DNA of 50,824 bases, from NCBI GenBank assembly GCA_035297145.1, contig DATGZN010000086.1, positions 1 to 50,824 of the forward strand. Direction: 5' to 3'. Positions 15,597 through 23,653 of this stretch are shown one piece after another. The position numbers and the translations under genes are program-made. How positions within the stretch are numbered: the stretch's first letter is position 1; each line of letters begins with the position of its first letter. Origin of the DNA: QHXW01 sp035297145. GTDB lineage: Bacteria > Acidobacteriota > Terriglobia > Bryobacterales > Bryobacteraceae. The notes beneath the pieces were generated by a model. That model saw only the letters and a program-made list of their open reading frames with translations. It searched no databases and was not told the DNA's origin.

Positions 15597-16799
15597 CTAC
15601 AGGTTCTGAAATACCGAGAACAGCCCGCCGAATAGCGAGTGCTTCTTGGGAGTGCCGGTTCGGCCTGTCAGTTTTGCGGCGAGTTCCGAGATGGCCTTTC
15701 CAACACGGGTGCCCGACGGAATGGGCTTACCCTCCATGAGGGCTTTCTGCACGCTCTCATAATCGCTGGGCAGGAGCTGGAAGACGTTCAGGTCGAGCGC
15801 GGATTCGATCGCTTCACTGCTCAGCCCGATTTCCGTGTTGTAGCGGTTGACCACCAGTTTGATCTTGGACCGGCTCACGCCACCGTACTCCAGGCAAGCC
15901 AGCGTATTCTGCGTGGCGTGCACGGCCGGCACTTCATTCGTTGTCACCAGCAGCAGTTCGTCGCAGAGCTTGGCGAGCGACAGCCCCCACTCGCCGTGCG
16001 GGCCGGGAATGTCCAGGATCACAAACTCGTAGAGACCCCGCCAGTAGGAGACCATCGCCGTGATATCTTCCGGCTCGTAGACCAGGTCGGCCGGAACATC
16101 CGGCGAGAGCAGCACATCCACGCCACGGCAGGATGTCACCATGCCTCGCCATAACGTTTCATCCAATCGGCTGGCGTTGGTGAGAGCATGAACGAAGCTG
16201 TAATTGGAATTCAGCTTGAGTAGGAACGCAATGGTCCCGGTGAGTGGATCGAGATCCGCCAGCAATACGCGCTGAAAATTAAGCGCCTGGAGCTGAAACG
16301 CCAGATTGCAGGCCAGGGTCGTGTTGCCGCTCCCCGATTTGCCACGCATCAGGCAATAGACTTCGCCGCCGGTCCGCCCCTGCGCCATGGCTACCTGCGC
16401 ACGTTTAGCCAATCGGGCCAACGCTTGCTGAAACTGCTCGCGGCCGAACGGTGGGAAAAGAAATTCCGCGGCGCCTTGACGCAGGCAGCTCAGAATCAGG
16501 TCCGGATCGTTGGCCGTATGGAGCGCGACCACCGGGATTCCCCATTCCCGGAACCCGCGCACCAGCCCCACCCCCCGTTCCGTGTCGCTGCCCACGTCGA
16601 GGAAGCACACAGTCACCGCATGTCCGCCCACCAGATCTCGGAGCGCCTGTCCCTCCAAGTATCGCGGGGACTCCACCAGCGGTTCCGCATCCGCCAAGGC
16701 GTGCCAGGCTGCGCTGAGCTTTTGCGCTAGATCGGCATTAGGACAGATCAGCAGCGGCTTCCAACGGATGGCCGATGCGCTGCTTCCGTTCGCAGACAT
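15597..16799 (-). CDS. CpaE-like MinD/ParA-family ATPase
   Basis: A 400-residue protein with an N-terminal receiver-like domain (about 13-130: PLLICPN, VCFLDVGSDTERGVGLVRGF) and a C-terminal MinD/ParA ATPase-like domain, as in CpaE of Tad pilus systems. The P-loop is deviant: RGKSGSGNTTLACNLA at 152-167, with Asn before Thr where the catalytic Lys of GKT/S is usual, and an upstream Lys (K154) in the signature position. FQRVLLADLDPLTG and FVILDIPGPHGEWGLSLAKL supply the other ATPase blocks. Loss of the consensus Lys suggests weak or no ATP hydrolysis. ATG 16799 is preferred over an upstream TTG. No Tad pilus genes are nearby, so it is an orphan; it is divergent from a NarL-type regulator. Confidence 0.83.
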   Translation of the reverse strand: MSANGSSASAIRWKPLLICPNADLAQKLSAAWHALADAEPLVESPRYLEGQALRDLVGGHAVTVCFLDVGSDTERGVGLVRGFREWGIPVVALHTANDPDLILSCLRQGAAEFLFPPFGREQFQQALARLAKRAQVAMAQGRTGGEVYCLMRGKSGSGNTTLACNLAFQLQALNFQRVLLADLDPLTGTIAFLLKLNSNYSFVHALTNASRLDETLWRGMVTSCRGVDVLLSPDVPADLVYEPEDITAMVSYWRGLYEFVILDIPGPHGEWGLSLAKLCDELLLVTTNEVPAVHATQNTLACLEYGGVSRSKIKLVVNRYNTEIGLSSEAIESALDLNVFQLLPSDYESVQKALMEGKPIPSGTRVGKAISELAAKLTGRTGTPKKHSLFGGLFSVFQNL

Positions 16800-16936
16800 G
16801 ATTTTTCTAAGCTTTCTGGCAACTCCATTGCTTCTATCGGCGTAAGCCGAGAAAACCTTGAGAGTAGTTCGTGGATCGCCCAACTACTCATTCGATTCCC
16901 AACGGCATACCCCATTTCGCGGACAGGAGCACTAGC

Positions 16937-17575
16937 GTGAAGAAAACAGTTGTTATTTGTGACACTCAACCGATCGCCATGGAAGGATTGCGCGCGTTGC
17001 TGGTGCAACTGCAAGACATGACAGCGGTTGGAGAAGCTACTTCGATCATGGCTGGAATGGACCTGGTTCGCAGTTTGTCACCCGCCATGCTGGTCATCGA
17101 CAAAAGCTTCGGTCTACAGCCAGTGATGGACTGGATCACGAGCCTGCGCGGAAATGGGCGACACACCTCCGTAATGGTTTGGGGTCATTCGGTTAACGAG
17201 GCGGAGGCTCTGCGCATGGTACAGGCGGGCGCGCAAGGCGTGATCCGCAAAACCGCGCCGCTCCGGGCGCTCTCCGACTGTCTGCGAGCCGTGGCCGCCG
17301 GTAACACCTGGATGGACGACCTGATGTTCCAAAATGCTGAAAAGACGAATGGTTCCGGGCGTTCCAATCTGACCATGCGCGAACAGCAGGTGGCCGAATT
17401 GGTGGAACAAGGTCTGAAGAATAAAGAGATTGCGCGATCGCTGGGAATCTGTCCCGGAACGGTGAAAATCCACCTCAAGCACATCTTTGAAAAGACGGGG
17501 GTTCGCGGGCGATACGGGTTGGCGCTCTCGGGCTTGAAAGAACGTGGCTACCTGCCGGCGGCTCGCTACAACTGA
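16937..17575 (+). CDS. NarL/FixJ-type response regulator
   Basis: A 212-residue regulator with a receiver (1-115) and a LuxR-type DNA-binding domain (about 146-205). The likely phosphoacceptor is D55 (MLVIDKSFG), with D9 (VICDTQ) and K105 (VIRKTAPL). Only one acidic residue stands where two are usual. The helix-turn-helix is clear: LTMREQQVAELVEQGLKNKE, then IARSLGICPGTVKIHLKHIF. The start is GTG 16937 with AGGAG seven bases upstream; the frame continues further back without a better start. It is divergent from the CpaE-like gene, 137 bases away, and lies 33 bases before the TldD-like gene. No histidine kinase is adjacent. Confidence 0.9.
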   Translation: MKKTVVICDTQPIAMEGLRALLVQLQDMTAVGEATSIMAGMDLVRSLSPAMLVIDKSFGLQPVMDWITSLRGNGRHTSVMVWGHSVNEAEALRMVQAGAQGVIRKTAPLRALSDCLRAVAAGNTWMDDLMFQNAEKTNGSGRSNLTMREQQVAELVEQGLKNKEIARSLGICPGTVKIHLKHIFEKTGVRGRYGLALSGLKERGYLPAARYN

Positions 17576-17608
17576 GCGTCACCCGGTTCATGATATCTTG
17601 AACGCAGA

Positions 17609-19282
17609 GTGAAAATTCTGCGTGGGGCGGCGCTCCTTCTCGTTTTTCTTCCCTTATCGTTCGCTGAATCCAAGGTTCTTGGCATTCTGAGCCAGGAGCT
17701 GGATCGTAACTTCAGCATTCTTAAAGAGAAAGCCGACCCGCCTCCATACTTCATCAGCTACGAAGTCACCGAAGAGGAATCGCATCACATCGGCGCCACG
17801 CTCGGCGCCCTGACAACCGATTCCGAGGGAACCAGCCGATATCTGGACGTATCCTTGCGCTCGGGCGAGCCGAAGCTCGACAACTATCACCGGGTGCGCG
17901 GAGAGCGCGCGCACTTCACCTCGGGTGCACGGGTGAGCATCGAGGATGACCCGGCCGCCATCAAGCAACAGGTCTGGATCGAGACGGATCGCGCTTATCG
18001 CGCGGCCGCCGAGCGGCTCATCAAAATCCGCAGTAATGAGCAGATGCGGGTGGCGGCGGAAGATCCATCGGATGATTTCTCGATCGAACCGCCGTCGGTG
18101 CATAGCGAACCGGCTGCGGCGCTTCATTTGGATGCGGGTTTGTGGACGGACCGCGTACGCAAGCTTTCGCTCGTCTTTCAGGGCTACCCGGAGATCCTGG
18201 TTTCCGGCGTGACCCTATCCACACAACGGGAAACCAAGTACTTCGTCAGCACCGAAGGCAGCCGCCTGGAGCACGGGCGCAGCTTCGTGCGCATTTCGAT
18301 TTCGGCCGAAGGCCGCGCGGAAGATGGGATGAACCTCTCGACTTTCGAGAGTTTCGACGCCGCGGATCCGTCCGGTCTGCCAGCGGATGATGTGCTGCTG
18401 GCGGCTGCTGACAGGGTCGCCAAGGATCTCACGGCCCTGCTGCACGCTCCCGTCGTAGACCCGTATCTCGGCCCGGCGATTTTCTCCGGCCGCGCCGCGG
18501 GAGTTTTCTTTCACGAGATTTTCGGACACCGCATCGAGGGCCACCGGCAGAAGGACGAGAGCGAAGGCCAGACCTTCACCAAGAGCCTGGGAAAGAGCGT
18601 GCTGCCGGATTTCCTCTCCGTGGTGTTCGATCCCACGTTGCACAAGTTCCAGGGCACGGACTTGAACGGATGGTTCAGCTACGACGATGAGGGCATCGCG
18701 GGCCAGCGATTCACGGCAGTAGACCACGGGATTCTCAAATCCTTCCTGATGTCGCGCTCGCCGATCAAAGGCTTCGATCATTCGAACGGGCACGGCCGCC
18801 GCCAGCCGGGGCTGGAGGTGGTTTCGCGGCAATCGAACCTGTTAGTGGACTCGACCAAGACCGTGCCGGAAGCGCGGCTGCGCGAGATGCTGATCGAAGA
18901 AGTGAAGCGCCAGAAGAAGCCCTATGGGCTGTATTTCAAGGACGTGACCGGCGGCTTCACGACCACCGCGCGCGCCGGCATGCAGGCATTCAAAGTGTTG
19001 CCGGTAGTGGTCTACCGCGTGTATCCGGACGGGAAGCCGGATGAGCTGGTGCGTGGCGTGGACATCGTAGGGACGCCGCTCGCGAGCTTCGCCAAGATTC
19101 TCGCAACGTCGGACCATGCGGAGGTCTTCAACGGCTACTGCGGCGCGGAATCGGGGACGGTGCCGGTGTCGGCGGTTTCGCCGGCCATTCTGGTTTCGGA
19201 AATCGAGATCGAAAAGAAGGAAAAGTCGCAAGACAAGCCGCCGCTCCTGCCATTTCCTAAAGACGCGGATAGCGTGAAGTAA
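17609..19282 (+). CDS. Exported TldD/PmbA-family metalloprotease
   Basis: A 557-residue protein of the TldD/PmbA (U62) family, zinc proteases that cut unfolded peptides or mature modified peptides. The metal motif HExxxH is at 302-307 (FFHEIFGHRIEG) within the typical block AGVFFHEIFGH. Later blocks, VSRQSNLLVDST, YGLYFKDVTGGFTTTA and VDIVGTPLASF, match the family C-terminal half. Unlike E. coli TldD (481 residues, cytosolic) it has a signal peptide (AALLLVFLPLSFAES) and a longer N-terminal half, so it probably acts in the periplasm. The start is GTG 17609. No PmbA partner is next to it. It may be co-transcribed with the regulator 33 bases upstream. Confidence 0.87.
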   Translation: MKILRGAALLLVFLPLSFAESKVLGILSQELDRNFSILKEKADPPPYFISYEVTEEESHHIGATLGALTTDSEGTSRYLDVSLRSGEPKLDNYHRVRGERAHFTSGARVSIEDDPAAIKQQVWIETDRAYRAAAERLIKIRSNEQMRVAAEDPSDDFSIEPPSVHSEPAAALHLDAGLWTDRVRKLSLVFQGYPEILVSGVTLSTQRETKYFVSTEGSRLEHGRSFVRISISAEGRAEDGMNLSTFESFDAADPSGLPADDVLLAAADRVAKDLTALLHAPVVDPYLGPAIFSGRAAGVFFHEIFGHRIEGHRQKDESEGQTFTKSLGKSVLPDFLSVVFDPTLHKFQGTDLNGWFSYDDEGIAGQRFTAVDHGILKSFLMSRSPIKGFDHSNGHGRRQPGLEVVSRQSNLLVDSTKTVPEARLREMLIEEVKRQKKPYGLYFKDVTGGFTTTARAGMQAFKVLPVVVYRVYPDGKPDELVRGVDIVGTPLASFAKILATSDHAEVFNGYCGAESGTVPVSAVSPAILVSEIEIEKKEKSQDKPPLLPFPKDADSVK

Positions 19283-19456
19283 CTAGCGGGGCGCCTCCCG
19301 TCGTTGGAACCATGCCTCTGTGGTCTGTCTGGGTCACGGCGAGGATGCTAACAAACGCCAACGTTGACGGTGAGTGAACCTCGACTCATCATGGTTTAGG
19401 TCAGTCTTTTGCCGGCCTGCTGTTCAGGATTGAGGCCGGTCCGCCGATAAATCATC
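19283..19456. other. Non-coding gap
   Basis: Within the 317-base stretch between the TldD-like gene and the convergent YeaQ-like gene, this first part shows no credible frame, no T-run terminator and no obvious repeat. The second part holds only the weak small frame at 19457. Confidence 0.4.
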
Positions 19457-19570
19457 ATGGAACCGCCACCCACCATAGTTCTGTGTTTCGTGTTCGCCAT
19501 TGTCGTCGGATACTTCGCGGGCAGAATTGCAAGCATTCGAAATCGGGTTCGATCCGATCGACAGTCGTGA
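19457..19570 (+). CDS. Possible small membrane protein, 37 residues
   Basis: A short frame starts MEPPPTIVLCFVFAIVVGYF and ends with a basic tail (AGRIASIRNRVRSDRQS), giving one membrane span with positive residues on the C-terminal side. The ATG has no clear Shine-Dalgarno sequence and the frame is only 114 bases, so it may be chance. I do not recognise a family. Confidence 0.25.
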   Translation: MEPPPTIVLCFVFAIVVGYFAGRIASIRNRVRSDRQS

Positions 19571-19599
19571 CGGGCAAGATTGTCTTCCGTCGTGCCTGT

Positions 19600-19851
19600 T
19601 CAGGCAGCGCGCCGGATTGCGTGGTACACCACAAGAACCACGATGGCGCCAATCACAGCCACAGCCAGACTATAGAGATTCAGTCCGGTGACTCCATGGG
19701 CGCCTAACATTGTGAACAGCCATCCTCCGACGATGGCTCCCACGATTCCGAGAATGATGTCGAGGACTAGCCCCTCGCCGCTCTTGTTGACGATCTTACT
19801 GCCGATGAAGCCGGCAATCAGCCCCAAAACGATCCAAGCCAGATACGACAT
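19600..19851 (-). CDS. GlsB/YeaQ/YmgE-family membrane protein
   Basis: An 83-residue inner-membrane protein of the transglycosylase-associated (GlsB/YeaQ/YmgE) family, small stress-induced proteins of unclear mechanism. It starts MSYLAWIVLGLIAGFIGSKI and has the family Gly-rich spans (LDIILGIVGAIVGGWLF) and a third span (LAVAVIGAIVVLVVYHAI). The ATG at 19851 has GGAGGG about ten bases upstream; a further in-frame ATG at 19932 would add a non-membrane tail and is rejected. Length and three-span layout are normal for the family. It stands alone. Confidence 0.93.
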   Translation of the reverse strand: MSYLAWIVLGLIAGFIGSKIVNKSGEGLVLDIILGIVGAIVGGWLFTMLGAHGVTGLNLYSLAVAVIGAIVVLVVYHAIRRAA

Positions 19852-19952
19852 ATTCGTTTGCCCTCCACTAGTCACAGTGTCAGCGTCCGGCATTATACAT
19901 GAGATCGCGCTGATGTATTGAGGTATCATCACCTGTACAGAAGGGTGACAGG

Positions 19953-21758
19953 ATGCCGATCAAGCTGAACCGTAGGTCCCGCAACAGATTCTGTTTATTG
20001 TTGACAGGCGCCGTTTTACTCATCTTCACGACGGTGCTCGGTGTAGCGGGTGAGCGTCCACACATCGTTTTCAGCCGGCTCGCTCCTGACCGTACTGGCT
20101 TGTTTTTGGCCGACGCCGACGGTAACAACGAACGTCCTCTGCTGCCGGCTACGGGCCTCGACTACAATGCGTCTTTCTCCGCGGACGGGAAGTGGATCGT
20201 CTTCACTTCGGAACGCGGCGGGTCGGCGGATATTTACCGGGTGCACGCGGACGGTTCGGGTGTGGAGAGACTCACCGAGGGTCCGAGCTATGACGATCAG
20301 GCGGCGCTCTCGCCGGACGGGAGCACGCTGGCGTTCGTTTCGACGCGCGATGGCGGCACTGCGAACGTCTGGCTGCTGGATCTAGCACACCGCGAGTACA
20401 CGAACCTCACGAAAAACGCGGGCGGCAATTTCCGTCCAAGCTGGTCGCCGGATGGCCAGTGGATCTCCTTTAGCTCGGGGCGCGACACAAAGCCTGGCCG
20501 GGCGGAGCCTTCGTGGGAACTGTTGCAGTCGGTGGCGATTTACATCGTACGTCCTGACGGCACTGGACTGCGCCGCTTGACGGAACTGGGAGGATACAGC
20601 GGCAGCCCGCAATGGTCTCGTGATGGCAAGCGTATCGTGTACTACCAATCAATTCCCAAGGAAGTTTACCCGGGGCGATTCCGGGCAACTGCAACGTCGC
20701 AGATCATCTCGATCGACGTCGAAACGGGCGCCACAGAGACCCACACGAAAGGGCCGGGAGTCAAAGTGTCGCCGCGGTACACCGGCGGCGAAGACATCAG
20801 CTATGTGACGATTTTCGGCGCCAAGCAGGGTCTGCGATTCACCAGTGGACGGGCCGGAGCCGCCGGCAAAATGCGGTATCCCTCATGGGCGCCCGATGGG
20901 AAGACGATGGTCTACCACAGGATCCTCTGGAGCGAACTCGGCGTAACGCCGGCTTTCGGTATCGATGCTTCGTTCGACATCTTCTCGACCAAGGGGACAA
21001 TGCTCGCGTATTCTCCGAACGGCGAGCAGTTGGCCCTGACCAGCGGCACCCGCAATCCCATGATGATCATGAATAGCGACGGCACGAATGCGCATAAAGT
21101 GCTCGACAACGATGGCAAAGTGATTACTTTTCCGGCGTGGTCGCCAGATGGTCAATCCATCGTGTTCGGCATTGGCGGTTTCTTTCAACGGCCTGTCGTC
21201 CCAGGACAGATCGGACTGATCCGGCCGGATGGCTCGGGTCTGAAAATGCTGACCGAAGGGAAAGCCAGCAGCGGATTCGCGAGCTGGTCGCCTGATGGCA
21301 AACGGCTGGTCTATCGCGTGATGGGCGAAGGGCAGCAGGGCTTGCGAATCTTCAACCTCGAGGACAGCAAGATCAGCACGCTAACCAACGAGTACGACAC
21401 GTTTCCCATGTGGTCGCCGCGAGGCGATCGCATCGCCTTTTGCAGTTTTCGCGATGGGGATTTCGACATCTACACCATGCGCACAGACGGTTCCGACGTG
21501 CGGAAGCTGACCAATAGTCACGGGAATGATGCGCATCCGACATGGTCGCCCGACGGGAACTGGATTGTGTTCAGCAGCTCGCGCAAAGGCTTCAAAGACG
21601 AGGCCATGCTGGATGAGTGGGGACCCCAGCCCTATGGCGACCTATACGCCATGCGCGCGGACGGCAGCGATGTGCGGCAGTTGACGGACAATCAGTGGGA
21701 GGAAGCGACGCCGGCCTGGCGTCCGGAGCACGTAACCAGTCCTATTTCGGCCCGCTAG
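19953..21758 (+). CDS. Exported TolB-like PD40 beta-propeller protein
   Basis: A 601-residue secreted protein. Residues 1-33 form a signal peptide (FCLLLTGAVLLIFTTVLGVAG). The rest is a series of PD40 propeller repeats with the hallmark WSPDGxxI/L: SFSADGKWIVF, ALSPDGSTLAF, SWSPDGQWISF, QWSRDGKRIVYY, AWSPDGQSIVF, SWSPDGKRLVY, MWSPRGDRIAF, TWSPDGNWIVF. Many are followed by DIYRV/DGS-type turns. This is the TolB C-terminal propeller extended to probably two propellers, without the TolB N-terminal domain or a peptidase domain. Such proteins bind peptides or proteins in the periplasm. AAGGG precedes the ATG. Not part of a tol-pal cluster. Confidence 0.88.
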   Translation: MPIKLNRRSRNRFCLLLTGAVLLIFTTVLGVAGERPHIVFSRLAPDRTGLFLADADGNNERPLLPATGLDYNASFSADGKWIVFTSERGGSADIYRVHADGSGVERLTEGPSYDDQAALSPDGSTLAFVSTRDGGTANVWLLDLAHREYTNLTKNAGGNFRPSWSPDGQWISFSSGRDTKPGRAEPSWELLQSVAIYIVRPDGTGLRRLTELGGYSGSPQWSRDGKRIVYYQSIPKEVYPGRFRATATSQIISIDVETGATETHTKGPGVKVSPRYTGGEDISYVTIFGAKQGLRFTSGRAGAAGKMRYPSWAPDGKTMVYHRILWSELGVTPAFGIDASFDIFSTKGTMLAYSPNGEQLALTSGTRNPMMIMNSDGTNAHKVLDNDGKVITFPAWSPDGQSIVFGIGGFFQRPVVPGQIGLIRPDGSGLKMLTEGKASSGFASWSPDGKRLVYRVMGEGQQGLRIFNLEDSKISTLTNEYDTFPMWSPRGDRIAFCSFRDGDFDIYTMRTDGSDVRKLTNSHGNDAHPTWSPDGNWIVFSSSRKGFKDEAMLDEWGPQPYGDLYAMRADGSDVRQLTDNQWEEATPAWRPEHVTSPISAR

Positions 21759-21765
21759 GCAAAGC

Positions 21766-22014
21766 CTATTTGGCTTGTTCGACACTGCGCAGAATGTCGC
21801 GAGCCTCGGCTGCCCGCTCCTGAGGGACGCGAACATCCAGCCAACCCAGAAAATTCCCGCTTTCCTGGCGTGCAGTTGTATCCTGGTCCATCACGAAAAA
21901 AGGTATTCCTGCTTCCTGCAATAAGGTTTCTGCCAGGCCGATTGCAATGGGACCCGCGATGCTGGTTCGGATCAGGGCATCGAGGTTGGCTTCGCGTCCT
22001 TCGTCATCGGGCAT
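21766..22014 (-). CDS. DUF2007-type putative signal-transducing protein
   Basis: An 82-residue protein matching the DUF2007 group: LDALIRTSIAGPIAIGLAET, then LLQEAGIPFFVMDQDT and a C-terminal VRVPQERAAEARDILRSV. The pattern is a small alpha/beta domain that compares two strand-helix units; the family is linked loosely to PII-like folds and has no proven function. It is convergent with the TolB-like gene (7 bases) and divergent from the XRE regulator; the 190-base gap upstream carries the promoters of both. Confidence 0.8.
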   Translation of the reverse strand: MPDDEGREANLDALIRTSIAGPIAIGLAETLLQEAGIPFFVMDQDTTARQESGNFLGWLDVRVPQERAAEARDILRSVEQAK

Positions 22015-22169
22015 GGGACAGCTCCTCGCGGTAAATACCCACAGTACAATAGTTTACCAACTCGCTTCAGATCAAAAGCCGACGGTCTCCCGCCAACCGC
22101 GCGTTACTTCAACGACCGCTCCCTTTGGTCGCGGCTCTGTTTGGATCATAGGCATTCCATAGAGCTTAC

Positions 22170-22200
22170 TTGACATGTTGTTGTATTAGCACAATAATCT
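22170..22200 (+). promoter_or_regulatory. Promoter of the XRE regulator gene
   Basis: TTGACA (22170-22175) is a perfect -35 box and TAATCT (22195-22200) a fair -10 box, with a 19-base spacer. The spacer contains TTGT-N6-ACAA (22181-22194), a small inverted repeat that could be an autorepressor site. Transcription would begin at about 22206, at the ATG (22205), so the message would be leaderless or nearly so. Confidence 0.5.
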
Positions 22201-22204
22201 ATCT

Positions 22205-22537
22205 ATGGCATCGCGAAGGAAAAAGGACCCGCGGACGGGCAGTCCGCTTTACAATCGCGTGGCGGTTCTACGGGCGGAACGAGGACTGAGCCGCCAGGCG
22301 TTGGCGGACGCGATCGGCGTCAACTATCAGACCATCGGTTATCTGGAGCGCGGTGACTACCAGGCCAGTCTCGAACTTGCTTTCCGGCTCACGGAGTTTT
22401 TCAGGCTGCCGCTTTCCGCTATCTTTTCGCGCGAACCGTTCCGGCCAATGAGCGAGGCACTGTACAAAAGGCGACCTTCGGGTCAATATAAATCGACGAA
22501 ACCTGCAGGATTCAGGGATCGGGCTGGTGGCTCTTAA
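22205..22537 (+). CDS. XRE-family transcriptional regulator
   Basis: A 110-residue protein with one helix-turn-helix of the Cro/C1 (XRE) type at about residues 18-72: LRAERGLSRQALADAIGVNY, then QTIGYLERGDYQASLELAFR and LTEFFRLPLSAIFSREPF. The recognition helix is followed by the typical FFxLPLxAIF block. There is a basic N-terminus (ASRRKKDPRTG) and a basic C-terminus, but no sensor domain. No Shine-Dalgarno is seen, which fits the near-leaderless promoter just upstream. It lies 19 bases before a small hypothetical gene it may control. Target unknown. Confidence 0.88.
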   Translation: MASRRKKDPRTGSPLYNRVAVLRAERGLSRQALADAIGVNYQTIGYLERGDYQASLELAFRLTEFFRLPLSAIFSREPFRPMSEALYKRRPSGQYKSTKPAGFRDRAGGS

Positions 22538-22556
22538 CCGCTGTCATCAGAGAAAA

Positions 22557-22988
22557 ATGAGCGTCGATTTCAGCGGAAGGTGGGCGGCGCAGCTCAAGGT
22601 CAATGCGTTTCTTCCCGGCATCGAAAACGGTATGGTCGCAATCAGAATCGACCATGTTGAGCCTCTACTGCAACTGACTCAGGTCACGTCTGCTCCCGGC
22701 TACTCCTTCGGCCACTTCGTATGTAACTACCGGACGGACGGAACCGAGGTCGTCACTTCTTTTCATGGCGGGCAGGTGCGAACCAATGCCCGATGGGAAA
22801 GCGACGAGTTGTCCATCGACATGCAAATTGCGTTGGGAAGCTACTCAAAGCGCGTGCAGTCACGATGGATCTTGTCGAGAGACGGTAGGCTGCTAACGAT
22901 GCAACACGAGACTGAGTCGGCGTTCCACGTTTCGATCTTGCACCGGCAAGATCCGCCCAAGACTAGGCAGACGCAAGGGCTGGGCTGA
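22557..22988 (+). CDS. Hypothetical protein, lipocalin-like beta-rich
   Basis: A 143-residue protein of unknown function, starting MSVDFSGRWAAQLKVNAFLP. The opening VDFSGxW is shared by many small beta-rich, lipocalin-like proteins common in Acidobacteriota; the strands QVRTNARWESDELSIDMQIA, then KRVQSRWILSRDGRLLTM, also fit such a fold. No signal peptide. AGAG precedes ATG 22557; a start 30 bases earlier would give a non-matching tail. It follows the XRE gene by 19 bases. A strong hairpin overlaps its stop codon. Confidence 0.65.
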   Translation: MSVDFSGRWAAQLKVNAFLPGIENGMVAIRIDHVEPLLQLTQVTSAPGYSFGHFVCNYRTDGTEVVTSFHGGQVRTNARWESDELSIDMQIALGSYSKRVQSRWILSRDGRLLTMQHETESAFHVSILHRQDPPKTRQTQGLG

Positions 22989-23011
22989 GCCCGTGGCTCG
23001 GCCCAGCCCTT
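22975..23011 (+). terminator. Strong hairpin at the end of the hypothetical gene
   Basis: Arms 22975-22991 and 22995-23011 pair over 17 bases (one G-U) around loop CGT: AAGGGCTGGGCTGAGCC against GGCTCGGCCCAGCCCTT. The stop codon TGA (22986-22988) lies in the left arm. No T-run follows, so it is either a T-less terminator, a 3' stability element, or both. Confidence 0.6.
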
Positions 23012-23215
23012 GGCAGCTGGGCGTTCATTCCGAGCCCGGACCATCAGGAAACGGTCATCAAAGTGAGCAATATAGCTCAGCTAAAGAATAGCCTTTCCGT
23101 CTACACTTGAGTTGACATTTAAAACTCGTAACCGCCCAGAATCGTGCCCTTCAATTTCGACAGGCAGCCACCCCTGCGTCCGAGACTACGAATTTTACCT
23201 GTGCAAGGTGAATTC

Positions 23216-23638
23216 GTGAGTCAAAACGGAAAGGCAAGCCCTCAGACTATTCTGGTCGTAGAAGACCATCCACTCCTTCTGAAGCTCGTCAAAGCAATAC
23301 TGGAAGACGCACATTTCACAGTGCTCGCTGCCAGCAGCGCGAAAAAGGCGATTCGGATGGAAGCCGAGTTCCCCGGAACCATAGATCTGCTGCTCAGCGA
23401 TGTGATGATGCCGGGTATGTCCGGACCCGACCTCGCCAAGAAACTGAAGGTGCAGAGACCGACAATGCGCATCATACTGATGTCCGCATACCCGGACGGC
23501 GCATTGCTTGTTCTCAACTACGGTTGGCACTTCATTCAAAAACCGTTCATGCCGCTAGCCTTGGTGGGCAGAGTCAAAGACGTTTTGCACAGCAAAACAC
23601 GCGAGCAGGGTACCGACCATTTCGACACGCGCAAGTGA
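23216..23638 (+). CDS. Single-domain (CheY-like) response regulator
   Basis: A 140-residue receiver with no output domain. E16/D17 (LVVEDHPLL), the phosphoacceptor D62 (LLLSDVMMPGMSG), S90 (ILMSAYPDG) and K109 (FIQKPF) are all present, so phosphorylation is likely. It resembles receivers that act in phosphorelays with hybrid kinases. The start is GTG 23216 with AAGGTG upstream; an earlier GTG at 23144 in frame lacks a ribosome site and adds a non-conserved tail. It is convergent with the NarL-type regulator of the kinase operon, 15 bases away; whether the histidine kinase at 24349 is its partner is unknown. Confidence 0.85.
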   Translation: MSQNGKASPQTILVVEDHPLLLKLVKAILEDAHFTVLAASSAKKAIRMEAEFPGTIDLLLSDVMMPGMSGPDLAKKLKVQRPTMRIILMSAYPDGALLVLNYGWHFIQKPFMPLALVGRVKDVLHSKTREQGTDHFDTRK

Positions 23639-23653
23639 CTCCGCCAAGTTGTC

